In this document: one piece after another, positions 25,284 through 34,440 of the stretch
How positions within the stretch are numbered: the stretch's first letter is position 1
Layout: every line of letters begins with the position of its first letter
NCBI GenBank assembly: GCA_947305745.1
Contig: CAMZEH010000001.1
Location: 124,001 to 188,000, forward strand
Length of the DNA: 64,000 bases
Reading direction: 5' to 3'
Origin: an uncultured Clostridia bacterium
GTDB lineage: Bacteria; Bacillota; Clostridia; Oscillospirales; Acutalibacteraceae
The notes under the pieces: model-generated
The model's input: only the letters and a program-made list of their open reading frames with translations
The model's database searches: none
What the model was told of the DNA's origin: nothing
Translations under genes and position numbers: made by a program

Positions 25284-26576
25284 ATGAATATGAATTTGAT
25301 TTCAAAAAGAATACGAGGAATGCAAGATTTATTGCCGCCGATGAGCGAGATTTGGAACTCCGTCGAAGAAGTTTTAAAGAGCGAAGCGTCGGTTTATGGC
25401 TTTAAGTTGATCCGTACACCTGTGCTTGAGAATACCGAACTTTTTCAGCGCTCTGCTGGCGATGAGTCCGATGTTGTTCAAAAAGAGATGTATACTTTTG
25501 ATGATAAAGGCGGAAGGAGTGTATCGCTAAGGCCCGAAGGTACAGTCGGAGTAGTGCGTGCCGTGCTGGAAAACGGACTTCACAACGGTGCTTTGCCGCT
25601 CAAACTTATGTATGTATCTTCGTGTTATAGATACGAAAAGCCTCAAGCAGGTCGCTTGAGAGAATTTTTTCAATTCGGAGCGGAAGTTTTCGGTACGGAG
25701 TCCGCTCTTGCCGATGCCGAACTTATCATGCTAGGGGATTCTATTTTTAATCGCCTGGGCATAAAAGATGTTAGTTTGCAGATTAACTCGATTGGCTGTT
25801 CGGAGTGTCGCAAAAAATATATAGATGCCATAAAAAAATATTTTGAAATTCATAAAGACGATTTGTGTGAAACGTGCCGGGAAAGGCTTGCTAAAAACCC
25901 GATGAGAATTTTTGACTGTAAAAGTTCTGTATGCCAGGGAATTTGCAAAGACGCTCCCGTGATTCTCGATTATATTTGTGATGATTGCAAAGAGCATTTT
26001 GAGAATCTAAAGAAGTATCTTTCAGATGCGAAAATTCCATTTTCTGTAAACCCGAGTATTGTGCGCGGTCTTGATTATTATTCGCGCACTGTTTTCGAGT
26101 TTGTGTATAGTGGTGGCGAAACGCCTATTACAGTCTGCGGCGGCGGAAGATATGATGGCCTTGCCGAAGATTTGAGTGGTACGAGCTTGCCGGCTCTCGG
26201 CTTTGGTGTGGGTATCGAGAGGCTTTTAATGATTATGGAAAATCAAAAATTAAACCCTTCAGAGAAAAATTCTCCTGCGGTGTTTATAGCTTGCGCGGAT
26301 GATACAGCTCGAAGTTTTTCTTTGGAATTAGCTCAAAAGCTTCGTCAAAACTCGATCAATGCTCTGGCGGATATTTCCGAGAAACGTGTTAAGCATCAGA
26401 TGAAATATGCTGATAAAATTGGTGCGCAATACGTTTTAGTCATCGGGAGTGATGAATTTGAAACGCGTAAAGCGAAAATTAGAAATATGCACAGTGGCGA
26501 AAATAAGGAAATAAGTTTGGACGATGATTTCGTAAGTGATTTTATAAATATAGTTTTGGGGAACTCTCAAAATTAA
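25284..26576 (+). CDS. hisS: histidyl-tRNA synthetase
   Basis: This is a 430-residue class II aminoacyl-tRNA synthetase that charges tRNA-His. Motif 1 surrounds GMQDLLPP and the following helix, motif 2 is YVSSCYRYEKPQAGRLREFF, the histidine-binding loop RGLDYYSRTVFEF is present, and motif 3 includes LGFGVGIERLLM. The C-terminal anticodon-binding domain ends the protein. Length is normal. Two ATG codons (25284, 25290) are possible. It is followed by a terminator shared with the opposing tRNA-Leu. Confidence 0.97.
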   Translation: MNMNLISKRIRGMQDLLPPMSEIWNSVEEVLKSEASVYGFKLIRTPVLENTELFQRSAGDESDVVQKEMYTFDDKGGRSVSLRPEGTVGVVRAVLENGLHNGALPLKLMYVSSCYRYEKPQAGRLREFFQFGAEVFGTESALADAELIMLGDSIFNRLGIKDVSLQINSIGCSECRKKYIDAIKKYFEIHKDDLCETCRERLAKNPMRIFDCKSSVCQGICKDAPVILDYICDDCKEHFENLKKYLSDAKIPFSVNPSIVRGLDYYSRTVFEFVYSGGETPITVCGGGRYDGLAEDLSGTSLPALGFGVGIERLLMIMENQKLNPSEKNSPAVFIACADDTARSFSLELAQKLRQNSINALADISEKRVKHQMKYADKIGAQYVLVIGSDEFETRKAKIRNMHSGENKEISLDDDFVSDFINIVLGNSQN

Positions 26577-26593
26577 ATTTTATAATAAAAAAT

Positions 26594-26633
26594 AGCACCG
26601 AGCGTCTGTATATAGCTAAACTCGGTGCTTTTT
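26594..26633. terminator. bidirectional terminator between hisS and tRNA-Leu
   Basis: AGCACCGAG (26594-26602) pairs with CTCGGTGCT (26621-26629); T runs follow on both strands. Confidence 0.85.
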
Positions 26634-26719
26634 GGTGCGGATAACAGGAGTTGAACCTGCAAGAACTTGCGTTCACATGGACCTGAACCATGCGCGTCTG
26701 CCAATTCCGCCATATCCGC
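26633..26719 (-). tRNA. tRNA-Leu (CAG)
   Basis: The minus strand folds into a class II tRNA of 87 nt. The acceptor GCGGATA pairs with TATCCGC, followed by discriminator A and an encoded CCA. The anticodon loop TTCAGGT carries CAG. A long variable arm (TGAACGCAAGTTC) is present, as in leucine tRNAs. Confidence 0.95.
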
Positions 26720-26823
26720 AAAACTATACCGCTCTATTATACCATATTTTTTATAGCCTATCAATATTAAAAATTTGTACTTTACAAACGATGAGATCTG
26801 TAGTAAAATATTCATGTGGATGT

Positions 26824-26899
26824 GGGCTTATAGCTCAGTTGGTAGAGCGCCGCGTTCGCAATGCGGAGGCCAGGGGTTCGAATCCCCTTAAGTCCACCA
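26824..26899 (+). tRNA. tRNA-Ala (CGC)
   Basis: A 76-nt cloverleaf: the acceptor GGGCTTA pairs with TAAGTCC and includes the G3-U70 pair that marks alanine tRNAs. The anticodon loop TTCGCAA carries CGC, the T loop is TTCGAAT, and CCA is encoded. Confidence 0.94.
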
Positions 26900-26984
26900 T
26901 ATGTATAACGTCGCACAAAGGATAGAGTCTTGTGTGGCGAATTTTAATTTTACATGTTTTATTATTGATAAAGGATAAAACTTT

Positions 26985-27500
26985 ATGAAACTGAAATTTG
27001 AAGGGCAAATTATCACTCGCAGATTGAAAATTTATGAAGAGAATGATATGGAAAATCCAGCATATTCAGTAAACGTGGAATCAGACGACGAAGAGCATTT
27101 TAAAATGAGAGTAATCGGTAAAAATAGTGAAGCTATGGGCGAAGTGCTTTATAAAGAAAATATAGATAGAAAATTCATGTTGGTTAACGATTATGTCATT
27201 AAAAATTTTAAAACAAATGAGCAAATTAAAGTGAAAGCTGCAATAGGTAAAGATCTGATTTTCGGTGATAATAATGAGATGTATTTAACACGCAGTATCC
27301 GAGATAGAAAAATGAATTTTTATAAAAGCGGTAAATTAATAATGATTTTGAGGTGTAAGACTATCATTAGGAACTGGCTTAGAGGCGATTACATTGCGGA
27401 AATTTTAGATGAAAATTATACGTTACTGTGTGTTTTTGTTATAGCCGTAGCACTTAATGTTATATTTGATGAGAACAATTGCACGTCGTTTAATCCGTGA
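26985..27500 (+). CDS. LURP-one-related-like small protein
   Basis: The 171-residue protein has alternating short beta segments throughout and a C-terminal hydrophobic stretch (LLCVFVIAVALNVIFDEN) that resembles the buried helix of the Tubby-C2/LURP-one fold, where it is not a membrane segment. Residues such as GEVLYKE and GKLIMILRCKTIIRN recall the strand repeats of that family. The assignment is by pattern only. It follows tRNA-Ala and precedes a broken gene, in an accessory-looking stretch. Function is unknown. Confidence 0.5.
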   Translation: MKLKFEGQIITRRLKIYEENDMENPAYSVNVESDDEEHFKMRVIGKNSEAMGEVLYKENIDRKFMLVNDYVIKNFKTNEQIKVKAAIGKDLIFGDNNEMYLTRSIRDRKMNFYKSGKLIMILRCKTIIRNWLRGDYIAEILDENYTLLCVFVIAVALNVIFDENNCTSFNP

Positions 27501-27619
27501 TATTGTTTTGTGAATAAATATATCTAACCCCCCTCAATGTCTGTGGGGGCTGGTTTAATTTTGTCTAAGACGTTGAATTAAACTTTTTTGTTAAATTTAT
27601 ATCATTTTTATAAATTAAG

Positions 27620-27648
27620 TTGACAAACTGTGTATATATGGGTGTAAT
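27620..27648 (+). promoter_or_regulatory. promoter of the broken gene
   Basis: TTGACA (27620-27625), 17 bp, TGTAAT (27643-27648), with GAAAGGA before the ATG at 27703. Confidence 0.6.
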
Positions 27649-27702
27649 CTTTTTGAATCTTGATTAAAGATTTAAAAAATTCATTTTGAAAGGATGATTT
27701 AA

Positions 27703-28137
27703 ATGGAAAAGAAAATTTGGGCATCAAAATTTTTTATTAACAAGGAGGATTCGGGAAAAATCGGTGAGCACTTCAATTATTTGGCTGAGGGCGACGGCGA
27801 TCGCTAGGAGCAAATATATAACAGTTTATCAAATAAGAGCGAGCAAATATAAAGGTTTAGAGGGCCGAATGGAGATGACTGGAGCGGCACACACATCACT
27901 GAGCAGCGACAGGGTACGTACGTATGTGTAGCTATTTTATATTCTTCAGACAAGCAAAGGTTGATAGAATTTTTTAAGCGTTTGGAAGTCGCTAAACGCG
28001 AAGGCGGCATGAATGGAAGAGAAAAAGATCATTTAATGGGATTTAAAGATAAATTATACTTGAACAAAGATAGCGTTAAGCCTGATAACACAACGTGTAT
28101 GGCAATTACAGGCAAAAAGGTGACGAAATTATTTTAA
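27703..28137 (+). pseudogene. unknown gene interrupted by two in-frame stop codons
   Basis: From ATG 27703 one frame reads MEKKIWASKFFINKEDSG and on to a TAG at 27805. It then continues for 14 codons to a TAA at 27850, and then stays open for 95 codons to a TAA at 28135-28137. All three parts share a frame, and a promoter and ribosome site precede the first, so this looks like a 144-codon gene with two nonsense mutations. The last part contains SSDKQRLIEFFKRLEVAKRE and ends ITGKKVTKLF. I do not recognise it. The alternative is a 34-residue peptide followed by unrelated sequence, with a possible 42-residue ORF from ATG 28009. Confidence 0.6.
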
Positions 28138-28138
28138 T

Positions 28139-29152
28139 TCAGTCCTCGCTAATGAGTTTGCTTGCTAAAGCATTGATATTCAGCGGGGCTGTTTTTCCGC
28201 TTAGAAACTCATAATAAGCCTGAGAACCCACCATTGCGGCATTATCGCCGCAATATTTTTTTTCGGGCATGAATAGTGAATAACTGTTCTTATTGCACTT
28301 TTTTTGGAGTTCACGTCTTAAAAGCGAGTTTGCCGAAACGCCTCCCGCTATCGCTAATTTTGTATATCCGAGCTGTTTTGCCGCGCATATAAAATTGTTT
28401 GTCAGGCAATCCACAACGGATTTTCTGAATGCCGCGCACATATCCTCTATCGGTAGAGGGGCATTTTTTTGCTCGAATTTATTTATTATGTTTATCATTG
28501 CCGTTTTCAGACCTGAAAAGCTGAAATCAAGCGTGTTTTCTTCGTTTTTTAGCGGAACAGGAAGCCCAAAAGCGTTTGGATTTCCGTTTTCGGCGGTTTT
28601 ATCGAGAGTTATTCCGCCGGGGTAGTCAAACCCGAGCCTGCGCCCGATTTTATCAAAAGCCTCGCCTGCGGCGTCATCTCTCGTTTTGGCGATGATGTTT
28701 ATTTTTGTGTAGTCTTTTACTTCCAAAATGTGCGAATGCCCGCCCGAAACAACCAGGCACAAAAATGGCGGCTTTAATTCAGGGTTGCTTATATAAAGCG
28801 AGGCAATGTGGGCTTTTATATGATGCACAGGGACGAGCGGCAGACCCGTGGCGAGCGCAAGCCCTTTTGCAAAGCCAAGCCCGACAAGCAGTGAGCCTAT
28901 CAGACCGGGGGCGTACGTTACCGCGATGGCGTCGATGTTTTCTAGCGAAAGATTCGCCTCTTTTAATGCGAGTTTTGTTAGTGGCGTGATGGATTCGATA
29001 TGCGCTCTGGAGGCGATTTCGGGTACGACGCCGCCGTAAATTTTATGTATATCAATCTGCGATGAGGCCGTGGAGCTTAAAACTTTTCTGCCGTTTTCGA
29101 CTATGGCTACGGCTGTATCATCGCAAGAAGATTCGATTGCAAGTATTTTCAA
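28139..29152 (-). CDS. tsaD: tRNA N6-threonylcarbamoyladenosine transferase TsaD
   Basis: This 337-residue ASKHA-fold protein is the catalytic subunit that transfers threonylcarbamoyl to A37 of ANN-decoding tRNAs, acting with TsaB and TsaE. It shows the metal-binding HHIKAHIAS motif, the N-terminal IESSCDDTAVAIVE nucleotide motif, VSGGHSHIL, and AIAGGVSANSLLRREL. It is the last gene of the minus-strand group yebC-polA-rimI-tsaD. The stop codon abuts that of the broken plus-strand gene. Confidence 0.97.
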   Translation of the reverse strand: MKILAIESSCDDTAVAIVENGRKVLSSTASSQIDIHKIYGGVVPEIASRAHIESITPLTKLALKEANLSLENIDAIAVTYAPGLIGSLLVGLGFAKGLALATGLPLVPVHHIKAHIASLYISNPELKPPFLCLVVSGGHSHILEVKDYTKINIIAKTRDDAAGEAFDKIGRRLGFDYPGGITLDKTAENGNPNAFGLPVPLKNEENTLDFSFSGLKTAMINIINKFEQKNAPLPIEDMCAAFRKSVVDCLTNNFICAAKQLGYTKLAIAGGVSANSLLRRELQKKCNKNSYSLFMPEKKYCGDNAAMVGSQAYYEFLSGKTAPLNINALASKLISED

Positions 29153-29172
29153 TTTTAATTTTGACCTCCTTT

Positions 29173-29625
29173 TTATTTTTGAAAATATAAAGTCATTATT
29201 ACTGCGTTTTCGGTAGGATTGCTGTAAAAATTTTTACGAATACCGATTTTTGCAAACTCTAATTTCTCATAAAATTTTACCGCGCCGATATTTGATTCAC
29301 GTACTTCCAAAGTGAGAAATTCCAAATTTTTTCTTTTTGAATATCTAATTGCTTCGCTAAGTAAAGCCGTACCAATACCGCGTTTTCTGTGGCTTTTTTC
29401 GACAGCGATATTACAAATATAACCTTCGCCCGAAGCGTGATACATGCTGATAAACCCGACTATTTTATTATCAAGTTTTGCCACTAAAATATTGTAATTT
29501 GGGTTTTCGAGCGATTCATTATAATTTTTTTCGCTCCAGTTTTCCGGCAGTGCGTTTTTATCAATCTCAGCTACTTTCGGGATATCGCTAATCGTTAATT
29601 TTTCGATTTTAATCTTTTGCATCAA
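29173..29625 (-). CDS. rimI: ribosomal-protein-alanine N-acetyltransferase RimI (GNAT)
   Basis: The 150-residue GNAT protein carries the acetyl-CoA-binding segment VEKSHRKRGIGTALL (R/QxxGxG/A motif) and LEVRESNIGAVKFYEKL, as in RimI proteins, which acetylate the N-terminus of ribosomal protein S18. Its position beside tsaD matches the common tsaB-rimI-tsaD neighbourhood, although tsaB is not here. It overlaps polA by 17 bp. Confidence 0.92.
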   Translation of the reverse strand: MMQKIKIEKLTISDIPKVAEIDKNALPENWSEKNYNESLENPNYNILVAKLDNKIVGFISMYHASGEGYICNIAVEKSHRKRGIGTALLSEAIRYSKRKNLEFLTLEVRESNIGAVKFYEKLEFAKIGIRKNFYSNPTENAVIMTLYFQK

Positions 29626-32191
29626 ACCACGTCTTCCCCGAAGCTATATGAACTTTGAGCGGTACGTTCATTTTCACGGCGTTTTCCATTTCGGTTTTAA
29701 GTAGCGCTTTGACGGTTTCGGCTTCTTCGGTCGGAGCTTCGATTATGAGTTCGTCGTGTACTTGCAGAATGAGTTTTGATTTCAAATTTTGCTTTTTAAG
29801 AGCGTTAAAAACATTTATCATGGCTATTTTTATGATGTCCGCCGCACTGCCTTGAATCGGCATATTTCTCGCCACACGCTCACCGAAAGCACGCAGATTA
29901 TGGTTTGTCGATTCGAGTTCGGGCAAGTATCTTCTGCGGTGAAAAATCGTTTCCGCATATCCTTTTTCTTTAGCGGATTTAATAGCATTTTGCATGTAAT
30001 TATCCACGCCGCTGTAGTGCGCGAGGTATCTGTTAATGTAATTTTGCGCCTCAAAACGACTGATTTTTAAATCTTGAGCCAGTGAAAACGCGCCCATACC
30101 GTAAAGAATTCCGAAATTGACTGCTTTTGAGCGAAAACGCATTTCGGGAGTGACCATGCTCAGCGGTATGCCCATTATTTGAGATGCTGTGATCGCGTGG
30201 ATATCCTTGCCGTTTTGGAAAGCGTCGACCATGTTTTTATCATTCGAGATGTGCGCCATGACTCGCAGCTCAATCTGAGAATAATCGGCATCGATAAGCA
30301 CACAACCTTCTTTTGCGCCGAAATATTTTCGAAGCTCTCGTCCACGCTTCGTACGCACGGGGATATTTTGCAAATTCGGTTCTGTCGAGCTGATTCTGCC
30401 TGTGCGTGTTTCGGTCTGATTGAAAGATGAATGTATGCGGTTTTCGCTTGTTATGAGGCCCGACATGCCGTCGCAATAGGTAGATTTCAATTTTGAAAGC
30501 GCTCTGAATTCCAAAATCAAATCTACAATTTCGTGCATGCCTTTTAATTTTTCCAGAGTTGCCGCGCTTGTTGAATATCCCGTCTTACCTTTTTTGCCTT
30601 TCGGTAAGTTTAATTTTTCAAAAAGTACGTTCCCGAGCTGTTTTGGTGAGTTTATGTTAAATTCCATTCCTGCCAGAGCGTATATTTTTTCTTGTATGCC
30701 GGTTAGCTCTTTTGCAAGGTCGGAACCGTACGCTTCTATTCCGCTTTTATCCGCCCAAAAGCCCGTGATTTCCATGTCGGCAAGCACTTCGGCGAGAGGC
30801 TGCTCTATTTTTTCCAGAAGTTCGGTCTGATTTCGTTTTTCCAGCTCATTTTTTATTGGTTCAAAAAGCTTGTTTAAGAGGAATGTTTCTTCCAGTTTTT
30901 CTTCGGTTTCCGCGCTTAGAACATTGAAATTCGGCGCTGAAATTCCGTATTCTTCGGCAATTCTTTTGATGATATATTCTTTATCCGATGGGCTGAGCAG
31001 ATAAGCTGCGAGCATAACGTCAAAAACGTTTTTATCGAGCGATATGCCGATTTCAGACGCTTTTTTCATCAGATTTTTAAAGTCATAAACGATTTTTTTC
31101 TGCGGTATTTTAAGTGTTTTTTCCAAAGTGCCGTTCAAATCCTGATTTTTTAAAACGTAAACATCGTTATTTTCCGAAATTACTATTTCTTTGACGGTCC
31201 CCCCTTCGGTATCCATGGAAACGGCGAAGTAGGGGGCTGAATTTAATTTTGCAAGAAGTTTTTCCGCTTCAGATTTGTCTTTAATTTCGGTTAAATTGGC
31301 GATTATTTCAGTATTTTTGGCATTTTCAAGACCTAACTTATCCATAAATGAGAAAAATTCCAAATCGGTGAGTATTTTTTTTGCACTTTTGATGTCAGGC
31401 TCGTTCGGAATGAAATCTTTATCATCGATTTCAAGCGGGACGTCCTTGTTGATTTTGCCGAGCTCATAGCTCATAAATGCACTTTCTTTGCCGCTTAGGA
31501 GTTTTTCTTTTGTGCCTGATTTTATATCTAAATTTTCAAGATTTTCGTATATTTCATTAATCCCGCCGAATTTTTGTACTAAATCCTTAGCGGTTTTTTC
31601 GCCGATCCCGCGCACGCCGGGGATATTATCCGATGAATCGCCTTGAAGCGCTTTAATATCTATGAGTTTTTCGGGCGTTACGCCGTATTCCTCCAGCACT
31701 TTTGCGGTATCATAAAAAACTGCTTCGGGTTTACCGAATTTCGTCTTGGCAATTCTGACAGAAACGTTTTTTGAGATAAGCTGTAAGCTGTCGCGATCTC
31801 CTGTGGCGATGAAGCATTCGTAATTCTTATTTTCGCAGTATTTCGCGAAAGTCCCGAGAATATCGTCGGCTTCATATCCTTCAAGAGTTACAATTTTATA
31901 CCCCAAAGCGACCAATAACTCCTTTAAAATGGGGAGCTGGGTTGCAAGTTCTTCAGGCATACCTTTGCGGTTGGCTTTATAGCCGTCAAACATCTTGTGC
32001 CTGAACGTAGGTTTCGGCAAGTCAAACGCAACCGCTACCGCATCGGGGCAGAGTTCGGTTTTGAGCTTTTGAAACGTCGATAAAAACCCATATATCGCAT
32101 TCGTCATTTGCCCTTTTTTGTTCGAGAGCATTTTTATCCCGTAAAAAGCGCGATTTAATATACTGTTACCGTCTAAAACAAGGTATTTCAA
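29609..32191 (-). CDS. polA: DNA polymerase I
   Basis: This 860-residue protein fills gaps and removes RNA primers. Residues 1-290 are the 5'-3' exonuclease (LDGNSILNRAFYGI, EGYEADDILGTFA, IPGVRGIGEKTA). Residues about 300-480 are the 3'-5' exonuclease-like domain, where the DTE element in SMDTEG is present and YDFK and FDVMLAAYLL are also seen; whether it is active cannot be judged by eye. The rest is the polymerase: DADYSQIELRVMAH (motif A), RSKAVNFGILYGMG (motif B) and LQVHDELIIEAP (motif C). GAGGAAA precedes the start. Confidence 0.97.
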   Translation of the reverse strand: MKYLVLDGNSILNRAFYGIKMLSNKKGQMTNAIYGFLSTFQKLKTELCPDAVAVAFDLPKPTFRHKMFDGYKANRKGMPEELATQLPILKELLVALGYKIVTLEGYEADDILGTFAKYCENKNYECFIATGDRDSLQLISKNVSVRIAKTKFGKPEAVFYDTAKVLEEYGVTPEKLIDIKALQGDSSDNIPGVRGIGEKTAKDLVQKFGGINEIYENLENLDIKSGTKEKLLSGKESAFMSYELGKINKDVPLEIDDKDFIPNEPDIKSAKKILTDLEFFSFMDKLGLENAKNTEIIANLTEIKDKSEAEKLLAKLNSAPYFAVSMDTEGGTVKEIVISENNDVYVLKNQDLNGTLEKTLKIPQKKIVYDFKNLMKKASEIGISLDKNVFDVMLAAYLLSPSDKEYIIKRIAEEYGISAPNFNVLSAETEEKLEETFLLNKLFEPIKNELEKRNQTELLEKIEQPLAEVLADMEITGFWADKSGIEAYGSDLAKELTGIQEKIYALAGMEFNINSPKQLGNVLFEKLNLPKGKKGKTGYSTSAATLEKLKGMHEIVDLILEFRALSKLKSTYCDGMSGLITSENRIHSSFNQTETRTGRISSTEPNLQNIPVRTKRGRELRKYFGAKEGCVLIDADYSQIELRVMAHISNDKNMVDAFQNGKDIHAITASQIMGIPLSMVTPEMRFRSKAVNFGILYGMGAFSLAQDLKISRFEAQNYINRYLAHYSGVDNYMQNAIKSAKEKGYAETIFHRRRYLPELESTNHNLRAFGERVARNMPIQGSAADIIKIAMINVFNALKKQNLKSKLILQVHDELIIEAPTEEAETVKALLKTEMENAVKMNVPLKVHIASGKTWFDAKD

Positions 32192-32211
32192 AGCAATTTC
32201 CTCACTTAATT

Positions 32212-32925
32212 TTATTTTAAGTTATGCCACACACTTTTAATATCTTCATCTTCATCTAAAATATCCAAAAGTACGTTAACTTTGTCTGCTTCTTCATCAG
32301 AAAGCGTGACGTAATTATCAGGCACCATGCCGATTTCTGAAGATATAAATTGATAACCTTTTTTCTCAAGGTAGTCATGTACGAAACTGTAATCTTCTTT
32401 GTCGGTGTAGATTACATAGCAGTCATCATCGACTATGAAATCGCCCGCGCCGGCTTCGATCGCGTCTTCTTCGATTTTGGATTCTTCTACTTCTTCAGCA
32501 TCGATGACAATTATGCCTTTTTCTTTGAACATAAACGAAACGCAGCCTGTAGAGCCGAGATTTCCACCGTACTTGCTGAAGTAGTGGCGAATATTTCCGG
32601 CGGTTCGGTTACGATTATCCGTGAGCGTTTCAACGATTATCGCAACGCCTGAGGGTCCATAGCCTTCATAAGTTATTTCTTCATAGTCGTTGCCGTCGCT
32701 CCCCGCAGCTTTTTTGATAATTCTCTCAATGTTATCGTTTGGCACGTTGTTGGCTTTTGCCTTTGCGATGCAATCTTTCAGTTTTGAATTTACATTCGGA
32801 TCGGCGCCGCCTTCTTTGACGGCCACTGCGAGCTCACGCCCGATTTTAGTGAATATTTTTGCTCTTTGAGCATCGGTTTTTTCTTTTTTACGTTTTATGT
32901 TATTCCACTTTGAATGTCCTGACAT
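32212..32925 (-). CDS. yebC: YebC/PmpR-family protein
   Basis: This 237-residue protein has the typical N-terminal MSGHSKWNNIKRKKEKTDAQ and the GYGPSGVAIIVETLTDNRNR motif. The family was annotated as transcription regulators; recent work also links YebC proteins to relief of ribosome stalling on proline-rich sequences. CGAGGTGG precedes the start. It is the first of four minus-strand genes. Confidence 0.95.
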   Translation of the reverse strand: MSGHSKWNNIKRKKEKTDAQRAKIFTKIGRELAVAVKEGGADPNVNSKLKDCIAKAKANNVPNDNIERIIKKAAGSDGNDYEEITYEGYGPSGVAIIVETLTDNRNRTAGNIRHYFSKYGGNLGSTGCVSFMFKEKGIIVIDAEEVEESKIEEDAIEAGAGDFIVDDDCYVIYTDKEDYSFVHDYLEKKGYQFISSEIGMVPDNYVTLSDEEADKVNVLLDILDEDEDIKSVWHNLK

Positions 32926-33033
32926 TAAAATCCACCTCGTATAAATAGTTATTCAATTAATATTTTACAGTTTTTTCATGAATTTGGCAACCTTGGTGCG
33001 TTTTATATTTTTTAAAAATTTTTATAAAAACAC

Positions 33034-33063
33034 TTGACAATTACATGCATATATATCTATAAT
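33034..33063 (+). promoter_or_regulatory. consensus promoter of the 33-35 kb accessory genes
   Basis: TTGACA (33034-33039), 18 bp, TATAAT (33058-33063), both hexamers perfect. AGGAGGTGG lies upstream of the ATG at 33118. Confidence 0.85.
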
Positions 33064-33117
33064 ATATAACATCATCAAAGTTTGGTGATGTAAAAAATAT
33101 TTTTAGGAGGTGGTTTT

Positions 33118-34350
33118 ATGTCGATTACACATTGTGGGAGAGCGATTGATGAATTAAAACGAGCAGGTTGTTTTGACATTGAAAAAATGAAAAAGGGTGA
33201 AAACGGTGTGGACAGGCTTACACCAGATGATGCGGAAGACGTTTTAAATTGGAGTAAATACAATATCTTTGGATCCTTAACCCGAGCAGGGGAACTTTTA
33301 AAAGATTCCTCTTGGACAAGGCTTACTACTCATAAATGTTATGATTTTGCCTTGATACAATCTCGGTCTAGTGCTGATTGTGAGCGGTTTCACCAAAAAT
33401 TAAGAGAGTTTATAAAGGCTCAGGCTTCTAATAAAATAACATTTGAATCTCTAAGCAAAGAAGCGAAAGAGAGAATATCGCGCAATGTGAAGAGGATAGT
33501 AAATGACGCTATGAAAGAACTAAAAGCGGTTTATAAAATAGCGAAAGAAGATAAAGATTTAAAACAAACAGTGGAAGACATTGAGCGGGAAACTGGGCAA
33601 GATAAATATGATTGTATTAAAAAGGCTTTTGCACAACTCCATGCACATTATGGACTGAGTAAAAACATAGTTTTTGACGAAAATGCTGATAATGCTACTA
33701 AAGACTCCGAGCAACAGCAAGAATCATCTGATAGTTCTAAAGCCGAATTAGCCCTATCGGTTGGAATGGGTGCAGTATGGACTTGCATCGGGACGGGTCT
33801 TGCGGCTTCTGGCGAATTTATAGGGATAGGGGCATTAATGCTTTGTGTATGCCCTGGCTTACCAGTGCTACTAGCAATAACGGCTACAACCGTAGGGATT
33901 ATTGCGGTGAGTGTTAGTGGCTATCAAGAAGCTACGGCCAAAAAACGTACACAGATGAAATTGAATGATCATCTTGCAAAAGCTATAAGAAAACTAAACG
34001 AGTGTGAGAAATATGTGGAACATCAAATATTAAGAGAATCTAAATCGAATTCATCTAAAGCAGTGGTAGATAAACGTGTTATTAATTTAATAGTAGAATT
34101 TTTAAATGATCAAAAGAATTTATGGGAACTTTACGCAACCGCTGGTGCTCGAAAGTATAAGAAAGACGACGAGATAGCTGAAAATAAACATAAAAGCGGC
34201 TCTAAAATAGTTTCTGATGAAAAAGGCGGCCGTCACGGCTATCAAAAAAGACTTGGATTAACGAAACAGGCTGTTGCAAGGACATGGTGTTCTTTATTAG
34301 ACGCGGCTCAGCGTTTGTATAATGAGTACGATAAACGTAAAAACAACTGA
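33118..34350 (+). CDS. unknown protein with central hydrophobic hairpin
   Basis: I do not recognise this 410-residue protein. The first 200 residues are helical and charged, with several Cys/His residues (THCGRAIDELKRAGCFDIEK). Residues about 213-280 form two long hydrophobic segments with little between them (SVGMGAVWTCIGTGLAA; LCVCPGLPVLLAITATTVGI). The last 130 residues are again helical and basic. No signal peptide is seen. The layout, a hairpin between two soluble helical domains, is seen in pore-forming or membrane-inserting secreted proteins and also in ordinary membrane proteins, so function is open. It has a perfect promoter and ribosome site and is followed by two secreted papain-like proteins. 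Confidence 0.65.
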   Translation: MSITHCGRAIDELKRAGCFDIEKMKKGENGVDRLTPDDAEDVLNWSKYNIFGSLTRAGELLKDSSWTRLTTHKCYDFALIQSRSSADCERFHQKLREFIKAQASNKITFESLSKEAKERISRNVKRIVNDAMKELKAVYKIAKEDKDLKQTVEDIERETGQDKYDCIKKAFAQLHAHYGLSKNIVFDENADNATKDSEQQQESSDSSKAELALSVGMGAVWTCIGTGLAASGEFIGIGALMLCVCPGLPVLLAITATTVGIIAVSVSGYQEATAKKRTQMKLNDHLAKAIRKLNECEKYVEHQILRESKSNSSKAVVDKRVINLIVEFLNDQKNLWELYATAGARKYKKDDEIAENKHKSGSKIVSDEKGGRHGYQKRLGLTKQAVARTWCSLLDAAQRLYNEYDKRKNN

Positions 34351-34440
34351 GACTTTGTTAAGTCAGGTGGTTAGTTGAATTGTGTAAATAAAAATATTAT
34401 AGAACAAAACTCATTATATGAAAGGTTATGGTTAGTTCTT

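Noticed and set aside
26573..26815. Minus-strand open frame of 80 codons over tRNA-Leu
   Set aside because: It contains the string typical of translated leucine tRNA genes (MAELADAHGSGPCERKF), runs through the terminator and has no ribosome site.
26632..26925. Plus-strand open frame of 97 codons spanning both tRNA genes
   Set aside because: The end reads LIAQLVERRVRNAEARG, a well-known false protein from tRNA genes.
27804..28010. Minus-strand frame of 68 codons within the broken gene
   Set aside because: No ribosome site; it overlaps the better-supported plus-strand remnants.
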